The notes: generated from the sequence alone by a model not told the origin. DNA of 55,970 nucleotides from Candidatus Zhuqueibacterota bacterium (GCA_016927835.1 JAFGMA010000200.1:1-55970); one strand, 5' to 3'; shown: positions 1-8,859, numbered from the stretch's first letter. A program made the numbers and translations.

Positions 1-1
1 C

Positions 2-1465
2 ATCGAGGAATCGGGCGAACTCCATTTTAAGCTGCGCGCACCCTCCAGGAGCCGGAAAACGGTGAAAATCATCCTGGGTGTAACCCTGAAAAATATGAAT
101 GAAAAATTGATTAAAATGCGCGATAACGCCATCAGCATTGCGGTAATTATCGCGCTTTTTTGTATCAGCGCTGTTTTTATCGGTGTCCAGCAAATGACTG
201 CTCCAATAAAGCAGCTTGTTGCTGCCATGAAAAAAGTTTCCAGCGGAGATTTATCCCATTTCGTCGAAAATCATCGCAAAGATGAATTGGGATTCTTAGC
301 CGATTCATTCAACGAAATGATAGATAAGTTGAAATTATCGCAAGAAGAAATAAAGAACTACACTCAAATCCTTGAAAAACGCGTCAGCGACAGAACTCGC
401 GAATTGAGGGAATCGGAGGAGAAATATCGCACGCTGTTCGAACATTCAGGCACAGCGGTTACGCTGATCGAAAATAACAAACGCCTCTTGATGGTTAATA
501 AGGGATTTGAAATGTTGAGCGGGTATCCCAAGGCTGAAATCGAAGGGAAATTTACGTTGTCCAATTTTTTAATAAAGGACGATCGCGCCAAGATTAAGGA
601 ATATTATTTGGGCAGAAAAACAGGCTCAGAATCCGGCGTCCCGCGGAATTATGAATGTATTTTTGTTGATCGCTATGGTCGGCACAGAGATGTTAACCTG
701 ACAATGAGCACGATACCCGGTACCCGTTACTTTTTGGCTTCTCTGACCGATGTGTCCGAGTTGAAGCAACTGCAAAAGCGTTTAATGCGTTCAGAGCAAT
801 TGGCGGCAATTGGTGAACTGTCCGCCTCGATTGCGCATGAAATCAGAAATCCTCTGGGTGCAATAAATACCTCGGTCGGCATTTTGAAAGGCACGCTGAA
901 CCTGGACAGGCAGGATCAGGAGCTTATGGAGATTATTTGCGAAGAAGCCATGCGTTTGAAACGAATCACCGATGACTTTTTGCAGTTCGCGTTCCCCAAA
1001 ACGCCTGATTTTAGACATAAGAATATAAATATCCTGCTTCAGGAAATTATGATACTGATGAAACATAAACTGGAAGGATGTATCCAGACAGAGATGGCGC
1101 TCGATCCGACGCTCCCGATGGTGCCTGTCGATGTTAACCAGCTTAAGCAAGTTATATTGAATGTACTGGTGAATGGGATTGATTCCATGAATGGCAGTGG
1201 CAAATTGACCCTCGCAACGCGATGCACACGAGACGCGAACCAGGAACCGCAGGCTGTCATTGAGTTGAGCGATACCGGGTGCGGAATTAAGGAATCTGAA
1301 TATTACAAGATATTTCAGCCGTTTTATTCGACCAAAGAAAAGGGCGCGGGAATGGGCTTAGCGATTTGCGAGCGAATCATTCAAAATCATGGTGGTGAAA
1401 TTAAAGTCGAAAGTGCAGTGGGCAAAGGAACAAAATTTACCATATTGCTGCCTTTGAAGGTATAG
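2..1465 (+). CDS. Membrane sensor histidine kinase, 5' end cut by window
   Basis: Sensor kinase that should phosphorylate the sigma-54 activator encoded just downstream. The reading frame is open from base 2 with no stop, so the N-terminal sensor lies outside the window; the GTG at 62 is probably internal. Numbered from base 2: the end of an extracytoplasmic region, one membrane segment (about 43-63), HAMP (about 64-120), a coiled linker, PAS (about 140-255), HisKA with the phospho-acceptor H279 in an AHEIRNPLG box, then HATPase_c. The catalytic domain shows an N box (NVLVNGIDSM), G1 (DTGCGI) and G2 (GAGMGLAI), so it looks active. The 180-base gap to the regulator suggests one operon. The signal sensed cannot be told because the sensor domain is missing. 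Confidence 0.93.
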   Translation: MEESGELHFKLRAPSRSRKTVKIILGVTLKNMNEKLIKMRDNAISIAVIIALFCISAVFIGVQQMTAPIKQLVAAMKKVSSGDLSHFVENHRKDELGFLADSFNEMIDKLKLSQEEIKNYTQILEKRVSDRTRELRESEEKYRTLFEHSGTAVTLIENNKRLLMVNKGFEMLSGYPKAEIEGKFTLSNFLIKDDRAKIKEYYLGRKTGSESGVPRNYECIFVDRYGRHRDVNLTMSTIPGTRYFLASLTDVSELKQLQKRLMRSEQLAAIGELSASIAHEIRNPLGAINTSVGILKGTLNLDRQDQELMEIICEEAMRLKRITDDFLQFAFPKTPDFRHKNINILLQEIMILMKHKLEGCIQTEMALDPTLPMVPVDVNQLKQVILNVLVNGIDSMNGSGKLTLATRCTRDANQEPQAVIELSDTGCGIKESEYYKIFQPFYSTKEKGAGMGLAICERIIQNHGGEIKVESAVGKGTKFTILLPLKV

Positions 1466-1645
1466 TTGGATATTTTAATTTCAAAATGAAATGATTCGGA
1501 CAGGAATACCTGGCAAGTCTGCGAATGGTGGGTGATGTTGGTTTTTAATGATGCTGAAAATTTTTGCTCATTCAGCCCGCCGGTTGAAATTGAGATTTTT
1601 GTTCGAATAAACCCGCCCACGATTGCGTTAAAAGAGGAAAATAGA

Positions 1646-3016
1646 ATGCATGATATTCTTTTGGTTGATGATCAGCAAAATCCGCGAAAAGCGCTTTCGA
1701 TTCTGTTGAAGAAAAATGGCTACAATGTGCGGGAGGCACATGATGGCGAATCGGCGTTTGAAAAAATGCGGAATCATTTTTTTGATTTGGTGATAACAGA
1801 TTTGAAGATGGAGCCCATAGACGGGATGCAACTCCTGAAAGAAGTGAAAAATCGCTACTCCACAACCGAGGTCATCGTCATTACCGCTTACGGGACGATT
1901 GAGAGCGGTGTTGAGGCGATGAAGTATGGCGCCTATGATTATATTACAAAACCATTCAACAACGATGAATTCCTGCTGTTGGTCAAACGAGCGCTGGAAA
2001 AAAAAGAGGCGATCCAGCAAGCAAAACACTGGCAGCGAGAATTTAATAATCGTTACAATTTCAAAAATGTTATCGGAAATGCCCCGCTCATGCACCAGGT
2101 CCTTAAACTGGTCTCGCAAGTTGCCGCAACTGAAAGTACGGTCTTGATTAGCGGAGAGAGCGGAACCGGAAAAGAGCTAATTGCCAAGGCGATTCATGCC
2201 AACAGCATGCGGCGGCATAAACCAATGATCACCATTAATTGCGGATCATTACCGGAAAATTTAATGGAAAGCGAATTGTTCGGGCATGTGAAAGGCGCAT
2301 TCACCGGAGCCATACGCGACAAAAAGGGCATGTTTCAGGAAGCTGATATGGGAACGGCGTTTCTGGATGAGGTGGCTGAGATTGTTCCTCAGACGCAAGT
2401 CAAGTTGTTGCGATTTCTGCAAGAAGGAGAAATTCGGCGCATTGGCGATAACCACTCCACAAAAGTTGATGTCAGGTTAATTGCAGCCACCAATAAGGAC
2501 CTGGAAGAAGAAATTCAAAAAGGGAATTTCAGAGATGACCTTTATTATCGGTTGAATGTGATACCAATCCGCTTGCCTGCTCTCAGGGAACGAAAAGAGG
2601 ATATTCCGATTCTGATCAACCATTTCACACAGAAATATGCCCAAAAGCTCAACCGACCAGTGCCGAGGTTCTCTGCCGCGGCGTTGGCAATATTGGAGGA
2701 TTATCACTGGCCCGGCAATGTTCGGGAACTGGAAAATTTTATCGAAAGAATTGCTACACTGACCAATAAAAATATCATTGAATTGGATGATTTGTCTTTC
2801 AACCATTCGAATCCCTTTAGAGATGTCATACAGCGGAGGCGCAACAACAAAGGACAGACGCTGGCAGAAATGGAAAAATCAGTCATCCTCGAAACGCTGG
2901 AAAGCTGCCAGGGCAATCAGAGAAAAACGGCTCAACTACTTGGTATTTCGACGACTACTATGTGGCGTAAACTCAAGCATTACGGCGTCGATCTGCAGAA
3001 TATCAAGGCAAATTGA
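1646..3016 (+). CDS. NtrC-family sigma-54-dependent response regulator
   Basis: Transcription activator for sigma-54 promoters, 456 aa. Receiver at 1-120 with phospho-acceptor D52 (TDLKM) and the conserved Lys in ITKPF. AAA+ domain at about 145-385 with Walker A GESGTGKE (170-177), the sigma-54 contact loop GAFTGA (217-222) and an arginine-finger region (LPALRERKEDIP). Fis-type HTH near the C-terminus (NQRKTAQLLGIS). I chose ATG 1646, preceded by AGAGGAAA, because the receiver starts there; the frame stays open to 1532 but the extra residues have no receiver character. All motifs needed for activity are present. It lies beside the pilus-like genes, which suggests it controls them, but I see only one sigma-54-like site nearby (3211). 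Confidence 0.95.
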   Translation: MHDILLVDDQQNPRKALSILLKKNGYNVREAHDGESAFEKMRNHFFDLVITDLKMEPIDGMQLLKEVKNRYSTTEVIVITAYGTIESGVEAMKYGAYDYITKPFNNDEFLLLVKRALEKKEAIQQAKHWQREFNNRYNFKNVIGNAPLMHQVLKLVSQVAATESTVLISGESGTGKELIAKAIHANSMRRHKPMITINCGSLPENLMESELFGHVKGAFTGAIRDKKGMFQEADMGTAFLDEVAEIVPQTQVKLLRFLQEGEIRRIGDNHSTKVDVRLIAATNKDLEEEIQKGNFRDDLYYRLNVIPIRLPALRERKEDIPILINHFTQKYAQKLNRPVPRFSAAALAILEDYHWPGNVRELENFIERIATLTNKNIIELDDLSFNHSNPFRDVIQRRRNNKGQTLAEMEKSVILETLESCQGNQRKTAQLLGISTTTMWRKLKHYGVDLQNIKAN

Positions 3017-3426
3017 GACAAGCAGTGGCAGCTTGCACGGGGGCACAATACGCAATAATTTCAATTTGGAAATGAGAAAATTTCACTATGAAACACTTTG
3101 ATTAAAAACCGGACGCCACATAACATCGAGGCTTATTATATAAATACTTATCCGACTGATATTAATTAAATTATGCAAGACAACCAAATTCAAATTCATC
3201 TGGTTCATTCTGGCACGTTTATTGAATAGATGAAGCGCATAAGTTTAAAATAAATTCTGAAAATAGTGGATCTGAAAACACTAATGCGCTGAAATTCTAG
3301 TTCCTCGGTTATTTACTCACGAACTCCGGTTTGGGAAGCGGTAGGATGCGTTTCCCATTTAAATCACCTGTCGTTGAGGGATGACCAGAAATCAATCGCA
3401 AGATTGTCAGAAAGCCAAAACCAGCA
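3017..3426. other. Non-coding gap between regulator genes
   Basis: 410 bases without a convincing gene. It holds a sigma-54-like promoter candidate at 3211-3226 and a small hairpin at 3333-3356 (8-bp arms with one G-U pair, 8-base loop) that has no T-run after it. Nothing else recognisable. Confidence 0.6.
3211..3226 (+). promoter_or_regulatory. Candidate sigma-54 promoter (-24/-12)
   Basis: TGGCACGTTTATTGAA carries the full -24 half (TGGCAC) and a -12 half with TTGA instead of TTGC, with exactly 10 bases between the GG and the second dinucleotide. The match is good except for the C of the -12 GC. It sits about 200 bases upstream of the receiver gene at 3427 and downstream of a sigma-54 activator gene, which raises its plausibility. 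Confidence 0.4.
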
Positions 3427-3792
3427 ATGAAAAAAATACTCGTAGTTGACGATAAAAAAAATGTTCGCATTTCGCTTGGAATCGGATTAAGGAGAGAAGG
3501 CTATCAGGTAGATGAAGCAAGTGACGCCATCGAGGCAATCATGAAAATGGAACTGACACATTACGACGTTTTATTGTCGGATGTAAAGATGCCGGTCATA
3601 AGCGGCATTGAGCTGGCAAATACTGTTGCCAAGCTTTACCCCGGTGTGAAGACCATTTTGATGTCGGCTTATGATTTTAAAGAATTTGAGGAATTAGAAA
3701 GCGAAGTTCCAAAGCTATCAAAGCCTTTTGAAATGATAGATCTGTTGAATCTTCTTGATAACGAGCCCAATCCCTTTGAAATTGTGACGTAA
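3427..3792 (+). CDS. Stand-alone receiver-domain response regulator
   Basis: CheY-like single receiver of 121 aa with no output domain. The acidic pair is in VVDDKKN, the phospho-acceptor is D52 (SDVKMP) and the conserved Lys is K99 (SKPFE); the switch Thr is replaced by Ser (LMSAYD). All residues needed for phosphotransfer are there. It probably acts by protein contact or as a phosphate sink for the kinase at the window start. It stands alone between two gaps of about 400 bases, upstream of the pilin gene, so a role in controlling pilus motors or the regulator is likely but inferred. No strong ribosome binding site precedes the ATG. Confidence 0.9.
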   Translation: MKKILVVDDKKNVRISLGIGLRREGYQVDEASDAIEAIMKMELTHYDVLLSDVKMPVISGIELANTVAKLYPGVKTILMSAYDFKEFEELESEVPKLSKPFEMIDLLNLLDNEPNPFEIVT

Positions 3793-4039
3793 TCTCATCG
3801 CATCAGAACGTGTTCGGAAACCAGTTTATTGGCTATTAATAATTCGTTTTTTTTAATTGTATCAATCTGAAACGTTTGTTAAAACCCAATTTTCCGCTCA
3901 AGCTGCAAAAGGGGGTGATGAAAAAAGTTTGAGCCAACTGAAGTGATCCTACTCTGAATGATGTCTAAACGAAACCCGTTGTATTAAAAAGCAAGTGATG
4001 GATAATTTTGTGATGCCTTAACTTTGGGTCTTGGAGCGA

Positions 4040-4070
4040 GTCTCCCGCAGATGCCTTATCTGCGGGAGAC
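4040..4070. repeat. Perfect 13-bp inverted repeat upstream of pilin
   Basis: Arms GTCTCCCGCAGAT and ATCTGCGGGAGAC pair without a mismatch around a 5-base loop. No T-run follows on either strand, so it is not a standard intrinsic terminator. It may be an RNA structure in a long pilin leader or a protein-binding palindrome. Confidence 0.75.
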
Positions 4071-4154
4071 CAATTTCCACTCACGTTTCAAACATGATGC
4101 ATGTCTGTTGATTAATACACGTCTTTCGGTTGGGCAAGGGACATAATTAAATGA

Positions 4155-4182
4155 ATGACTAATTTTATCAATCATGTATGCT
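4155..4182 (+). promoter_or_regulatory. Weak sigma-70-like promoter for the pilin
   Basis: ATGACT, a 16-base spacer and TATGCT (4177-4182) give a partial match to -35/-10 elements. The start site would be near 4189, about 20 bases before the ATG. This is a weak candidate. Confidence 0.25.
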
Positions 4183-4208
4183 TTAATCACAATTAAGGGG
4201 AATTACAA

Positions 4209-4637
4209 ATGGGACAACAACAGCTCTTATTACTCGTCTTAGCTGCTGTCATCGTTGGTGTTTCTGTGGTTGTCGGAATCAACATGTTCAGCCAGAATGC
4301 TTTAACCTCCAACATCGATGCTGTGAAACAGGATTGTCTGTCGATTGCAGCCCGGGCTCAGGAATGGTATCGCAAACCCGCCGTATTGGGCGGTGGCGCA
4401 CATTCCTTCTCCGGACTTACGTTTGAAGACCTTGGCTATGGCTCCGGTCTGACAACTTCGTACACCAACGAGCACGGCACGTTCACCATCGATCCCACTG
4501 CCGGTACTTCGATCGATATCAGTGGTGTCACGGTGGAAACAGATGGTAGCGGTGCAACCTGGACTGTATCCTATTCAACCGTAACCTCCACCTCGATGGG
4601 AACGCTGGCTGTAACACAAACAGCTTCAGGTGGTTAA
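4209..4637 (+). CDS. Probable major pilin-like protein with Met-Gly leader
   Basis: 142 aa, likely the main filament subunit. It begins MGQQQLLLLVLAAVIVGV, so the hydrophobic helix (about 3-27) starts right after Met-Gly; there is no basic leader and no Glu at +5. The helix ends in GINMF, an N-x-F ending shared with the three minor pilin-like proteins downstream. An amphipathic stretch (KQDCLSIAARAQEW) and a Gly/Ser/Thr-rich, probably beta, C-terminal half follow, as in pilins. It has a strong ribosome binding site (AAGGGG, 8 bases before ATG) and its own terminator at 4663, which fits high expression. It is followed by PilC- and PilB-type genes. I call it pilin-like from architecture and context; no canonical pilin motif is present. 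Confidence 0.75.
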   Translation: MGQQQLLLLVLAAVIVGVSVVVGINMFSQNALTSNIDAVKQDCLSIAARAQEWYRKPAVLGGGAHSFSGLTFEDLGYGSGLTTSYTNEHGTFTIDPTAGTSIDISGVTVETDGSGATWTVSYSTVTSTSMGTLAVTQTASGG

Positions 4638-4662
4638 TAACAGTAAATAAGTTCGCAAAACG

Positions 4663-4691
4663 AGCCACCCAATTGGGTGGCTTTATTTTTA
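4663..4691 (+). terminator. Intrinsic terminator after the pilin gene
   Basis: Arms AGCCACCC and GGGTGGCT (8 bp) close an AATT loop and are followed by TTATTTTTA. It sits 25 bases after the pilin stop and about 30 bases before the PilC gene, so it should end most pilin transcripts and let only part read into the machinery genes. Confidence 0.88.
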
Positions 4692-4722
4692 TTCACACCT
4701 ATTAAATTCGGATCCGGGAGAA

Positions 4723-6069
4723 ATGCAGGAATTTCGGTACATAGGTTTAAGCCTCGCAGGTAAACCGATTCAGGGAACGCTTTACGCTGAAAATCGATGG
4801 GAGGTCAAGCGAAAGCTTCAGGAAATCGTAAAAGAACATAAAATTAATATCAATCAAATCCAGAAGAAAAGCACTTTTATATATAAAGTCCGCAAAGGAA
4901 ATGAAAGAGCCATCATCGGAGAACAGCGAGCTTTCACGCGTGCGGAAGTGCAACGCGCTCTGCTCAATATGGGCTTCCAGATCATTTCTATTCGCAAAAA
5001 TATTTTCAACTTCAGGGCAAAAGTACCTATTCAGGAAATAGTGGTTTTTGTGAGTTTGTGTGCAGACTTATTGCGCCAGAAATTTCCGTATGATGAAATT
5101 TTGCAACTGCTTGCAAATGATACTGACAACCGTACATTAAAAGACACGATACGGGAAATTCATAAGGATTTGAAATTAGGCAAGGAGGGTTTTCAGGTTT
5201 ACGGAAGGCATTCAGACGTTCTGGGCAAATTTACTGCTCACATGTTAAGCATCGCCTCTACAAGTGGTAATATGGAGCAAGTTTATCAGAGTACTGCAAA
5301 ATATTTAACCCGTGACGCCGATTTTAGAAAGAGCATTCGCAGTGCGTTGTTCATGCCGGCGATTGTGCTGGTGGCAATTATTGCGACATTCATCTTCTAT
5401 TTGATGTATATTTTCCCCCAGATGACCGGGATGCTGACGAAATACAATGTCGATATTCCGCCCATGACACAAGCTTGTATCGACTTGAGTCAATTCCTGG
5501 CGCACAATTTCCTGTGGTTGCTGGCGGCGATTATTTTTCCGACTATCGCAGCGATTCAGTACTTTCAAACTGCTAAAGGAAAGGTTGTGCTGCATCGGCT
5601 CATTCTTTCCTTGCCCGTTATCGGTTCATTGATGCATAAATCCAGCATTGAAATTTTCGCCAGGGTCTTCTATGCGCTTTACAGCGGTTCGGGCGAAAAT
5701 ATCAACGTGATAAAAACTGCGGCTGAAGCTTGCAGAAATTCATATATCGAACAGAAGATAAAGGATACGGTGATTCCCACTATGTTGCGTGAGGGCAAAT
5801 CGTTCACCGAGTGCCTCGATAAAACCGGTGTTTTCCCCGCGAATGCGATTCATCGTTTCAGAACCGGGGAAGAATCCGGAACGCTCAGGGAATCGGCGCT
5901 GCAATTAGCAGATTATTATGAAAAAGAAACAACATATAAGATGACCCGTGTGGTAGATATTGTCAATTTATTTGTGTCGATTTTAGTTACCATATTGATC
6001 CTGGTTCTAACCTTCATCTCGTCTGAAATCGGCTTTGTTTCTCCTGCCACTGGTCCGGGTTCGAAGTAG
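4723..6069 (+). CDS. pilC: PilC/GspF-family inner-membrane platform protein
   Basis: Inner-membrane platform of type IV pilus and type II secretion machines, 448 aa. Two T2SSF-type domains with the usual membrane segments: one at about 210-232 (MPAIVLVAIIATFIFYLM), one near 260-282 and the last near 415-435. The second domain has the conserved RTGEESG motif. The N-terminal cytoplasmic arm looks doubled: an F-x-Y-x-G-x-x-x-x-G-K unit at 3-30 and a second unit at about 50-92 ending in MGFQIISIRK. Ribosome binding site GGGAG lies 5 bases before ATG. It is separated from the pilin by a terminator, and its TAG stop lies inside a repeat element (6067). Confidence 0.92.
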   Translation: MQEFRYIGLSLAGKPIQGTLYAENRWEVKRKLQEIVKEHKININQIQKKSTFIYKVRKGNERAIIGEQRAFTRAEVQRALLNMGFQIISIRKNIFNFRAKVPIQEIVVFVSLCADLLRQKFPYDEILQLLANDTDNRTLKDTIREIHKDLKLGKEGFQVYGRHSDVLGKFTAHMLSIASTSGNMEQVYQSTAKYLTRDADFRKSIRSALFMPAIVLVAIIATFIFYLMYIFPQMTGMLTKYNVDIPPMTQACIDLSQFLAHNFLWLLAAIIFPTIAAIQYFQTAKGKVVLHRLILSLPVIGSLMHKSSIEIFARVFYALYSGSGENINVIKTAAEACRNSYIEQKIKDTVIPTMLREGKSFTECLDKTGVFPANAIHRFRTGEESGTLRESALQLADYYEKETTYKMTRVVDIVNLFVSILVTILILVLTFISSEIGFVSPATGPGSK

Positions 6070-6191
6070 TGCCTGAATGAAAAGCAACATCTTCATGCTG
6101 AGCGGAGTCGAAGCATGACCTAAAAACAATGATTTACAATCCTTCGACTCCGCTCAGGGTGAAGAAATATGGGCTTTTCGTTCAGACTCTA
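6067..6191. mobile_element. 125-bp MITE-like hairpin element, copy 1
   Basis: A 125-base sequence that starts TAGTG and has imperfect long inverted arms: CTGAATGAAAAGC on the left against the complement of GCTTTTCGTTCAG on the right, and an inner pair around GAGCGGAGTCGAAG. A second copy of exactly the same length lies at 55111-55235 with no indel between the two. Its first three bases are the stop codon of the PilC gene. It has no coding capacity and could fold into one long hairpin in RNA. Confidence 0.85.
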
Positions 6192-6310
6192 AGTAGCTTT
6201 TATCAAGAACGCTTGAATACAGACCACAATTTATCGATGCAAAGCATATAAATGGAAATATGCATCCGTTTAAATGAAAAATAGGCTTATACCAGGGGGG
6301 CATAGTCAGA

Positions 6311-8113
6311 ATGGCAAAAACGTATAACAGAATTATCGATCATCTGATCCAACAAAACATTATCTCCGAAGAGCTATGCCAGGAAGCGCTTAACACAATA
6401 AATAGTCAATATATCAGCGGAAATAAAAAAGCGGCAACTGCTCAGGAATTGTTAGAGATACTGGTCAATGATTTCAAGATTGATCGCCATATTATTTATC
6501 GGGAAATTTCCCGACTTTATGCATTCAAGGAAATTCAAATCGATGCCAATTCGCTGAATGAAGAGCAACTGGAGTTTATCCGAAAAATATTTTATGACTA
6601 TTCGGATGAAACACGCAATAAATTAGTTCAAAAACGGGTGTTGCCTTATAAGCAGCATCATTCCAATCCCAATATTCTCATTTTTGCAACTGCTACGCCG
6701 ATTGATCGCGAAATCTATCCCCTGATCCACCAGACCAAGGATTACAATCAATTTGAGATCGCCTATGCACGTCAGGAACTGATTGACGCGCTCATTGAAA
6801 AAATATCGTATTATCAAAACGATTTTTTATCCCAGATTGAAGAATCGCTGCATAACATCGAAATCCCTGATGATGCAGAGTCGGAAACACTTGATGAGAG
6901 CGCGCTCGATGCTGAAATTAACCGCAGCATGCTAACCAATCTGATTGAAGGTTGTCTGATAGAGTCTGTCAAACGCGGCTGCAGCGACATTCACATCATC
7001 CCAAAAGATGGAAATATTACAGAATTCTATTTCCGCATAGATGGCAAATTGCAATTATGGTATTCTCAGGACAAGGTGAAGCCTGAAGCCGTCGCTGCTG
7101 TAGTAAAAGACCGATCAATGAATATCGACCGCTTCGATCGCTCGGTTGCGCAGGATGGCTATATTCAAAGAAAAATAGAAGGCTGTTACATTCGATTCAG
7201 GGTGTCGGTGCTGCCGATTGTGACCGGAGAATTCGCTCGCAGGTTCGAGAGTATCGTAATCAGGGTTCTGGATGACAGAAAAGTGATTACCGATCTCACT
7301 GATCTCGGTCTTCAAAAACAAGCTGCAAATGATTTCACCAAATCAATTGCACAGCCACAGGGAATGGTTATTTTAACTGGACCAACCGGGAGCGGAAAAA
7401 GCACCACGCTAGTTGCCGCATTGCACTATGTAAAAGATCCATCGAAAAATATTTTAACTGTAGAAGAACCGGTAGAATATATGATTTCAGGGACGCGCCA
7501 AATTCGCCTGAGTCCAAAATTGAATTTTGATCAGGCATTGCGTTCAATTCTTCGTCATGATCCGGATGTGGTAATGGTCGGCGAAATGCGCGATTTGAAG
7601 TCCGCAGAAATTGGTATTGCCCTGGCAAATACCGGGCATTTGACATTTTCCACGCTTCACACAAATGACGCACCAAGTGCAATTTCGCGGTTATACATGC
7701 TTGGCGTCGAGCCGTTTCTGCTCGCCAATGCGATAACGCTGATCATGGCGCAGCGGCTAGTGCGAAAATTGTGTCCGAAATGTAAACAACGAAATGAGGC
7801 GCCCGATTTGGACTCTATGTTTCGCCTGGGTTTCACTGAGGATGAACTCAAAAACTCGGTGTTTTACAAGCATGTGGGATGCAGTGAATGCTATAATGGC
7901 TACAAGGGAAGAATTGCAATCATGGAAGCGCTCTACTTCTCAAGAGAAATCAGGCAGCAAATACTTAAAGCGCGAGATGAAATCGATGAGGAGGCAATCA
8001 GGGAAGTTGCTGCTAAAAATGGCATGTTAAGCCTCAGGGCATCCGGAAGGGAGAGGATTAAAGAAGGTTTGACAACGCCGGAAGAGGTCATCAGCGCAAC
8101 GACAGAACAATAA
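6311..8113 (+). CDS. pilB: PilB/GspE-type assembly ATPase
   Basis: Hexameric cytoplasmic ATPase that powers subunit assembly, 600 aa. An MshEN/T2SSE-type N-terminal region (about 1-175) is followed by the N2 domain and the ATPase core. Walker A is GPTGSGKST at 357-365, Walker B region DPDVVMVGEMRD at about 417-428, and a His box is in TFSTLHTNDAP. Tetra-Cys zinc site: C488/C491 and C524/C527, the mark of PilB/GspE rather than PilT. A GGGGGG-rich ribosome binding site (6293-6299) precedes the ATG by about 11 bases. The gap before it holds the MITE-like element, so it may be transcribed separately or by read-through. Confidence 0.95.
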   Translation: MAKTYNRIIDHLIQQNIISEELCQEALNTINSQYISGNKKAATAQELLEILVNDFKIDRHIIYREISRLYAFKEIQIDANSLNEEQLEFIRKIFYDYSDETRNKLVQKRVLPYKQHHSNPNILIFATATPIDREIYPLIHQTKDYNQFEIAYARQELIDALIEKISYYQNDFLSQIEESLHNIEIPDDAESETLDESALDAEINRSMLTNLIEGCLIESVKRGCSDIHIIPKDGNITEFYFRIDGKLQLWYSQDKVKPEAVAAVVKDRSMNIDRFDRSVAQDGYIQRKIEGCYIRFRVSVLPIVTGEFARRFESIVIRVLDDRKVITDLTDLGLQKQAANDFTKSIAQPQGMVILTGPTGSGKSTTLVAALHYVKDPSKNILTVEEPVEYMISGTRQIRLSPKLNFDQALRSILRHDPDVVMVGEMRDLKSAEIGIALANTGHLTFSTLHTNDAPSAISRLYMLGVEPFLLANAITLIMAQRLVRKLCPKCKQRNEAPDLDSMFRLGFTEDELKNSVFYKHVGCSECYNGYKGRIAIMEALYFSREIRQQILKARDEIDEEAIREVAAKNGMLSLRASGRERIKEGLTTPEEVISATTEQ

Positions 8114-8379
8114 TGTTTTTCGAAGTTACTGATTTGAATCAAAATATACAACATGATGCTTCGGTCGACTCTATATTTATTTTGGGTTGTTTTGTAATTT
8201 TGTGCCGGGAGCTTGTCATTTTGGAAGAATCTTTTGTCGGTCACGTAACATATTAAAAATTAACATCCTATTGGGAAATATAAAGGAATTCTCCTGAATG
8301 ACAGTGGTGTTACATTTTAATCAATAATGAGTATGCATTCGAAACAAACACGATTTAAAAGAAAGAAAAAGAGGGTTCC

Positions 8380-8859
8380 ATGGGAATGCGTGAAATGATT
8401 CTGGTTTTAGGTGCCATCTATTTTTTCTCGATGACCAGCCTGTCGATCAATCGATTTTGCGTGAGCAATACCGAAACCTTGATCCAAAATGAATTCGAAT
8501 ATCAAGCGGTATCGATTGCACAGAGGCTTATCGAGGAAGTCAAAACGAGACAGTTTGATGCTGATTTATCCTTTCCGCCATCCAGCTTTGATAGTCCGTA
8601 TTCCATGGGCCATTCGAATATTGAGAGCTACCCCAATTTCAATGATGTTGATGATTATAATAACTTAAACGTCAATATAAATACTGCCCTGGGTGCTTTC
8701 AATGTTACCGTGCAGGTTTGTTATGTAGCTGAAAATGATCCGGATACGCGGGTGTATGTAAAAACATTTTATAAACGAATGACGGTAACAGTCAATAACA
8801 ACTATATGTCGCATCCGATTACTTTAAAACATGTTTTTGCTTACTATGAGTTTTCATGA
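8380..8859 (+). CDS. Minor pilin-like protein, PilV/GspI position
   Basis: 159 aa. Starts MGMREMILVLGAIYFF: a hydrophobic helix directly after Met-Gly with no longer leader and no Glu5, ending in SINRF. The following helix (EYQAVSIAQRLIEEVKTRQFD) matches the A-x-x-x-A-x-x-L-I-E pattern of PilV/GspI minor pilins. The rest is polar and probably beta-rich. A GAGGG ribosome binding site lies just upstream. It is first of three consecutive pilin-like genes in the order PilV, PilW, PilX, which in type IV pili form the tip or priming complex. The assignment is by position and helix pattern only. The 266 bases before it hold nothing recognisable. Confidence 0.7.
   Translation: MGMREMILVLGAIYFFSMTSLSINRFCVSNTETLIQNEFEYQAVSIAQRLIEEVKTRQFDADLSFPPSSFDSPYSMGHSNIESYPNFNDVDDYNNLNVNINTALGAFNVTVQVCYVAENDPDTRVYVKTFYKRMTVTVNNNYMSHPITLKHVFAYYEFS

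Larger units (their letters stand above)
3793..4208. other. Pilin upstream region
   Basis: 416 bases without a gene, upstream of the probable major pilin. It contains the perfect hairpin at 4040-4070, a weak promoter candidate at 4155-4182 and the strong ribosome binding site AAGGGG at 4195-4200. No close sigma-54 match was found in it. Confidence 0.6.

Noticed and set aside
8114-8379. Possible promoter or riboswitch before the minor pilin genes
   Set aside because: I found no -24/-12 pair, no good -35/-10 pair and no c-di-GMP riboswitch motif in this gap.
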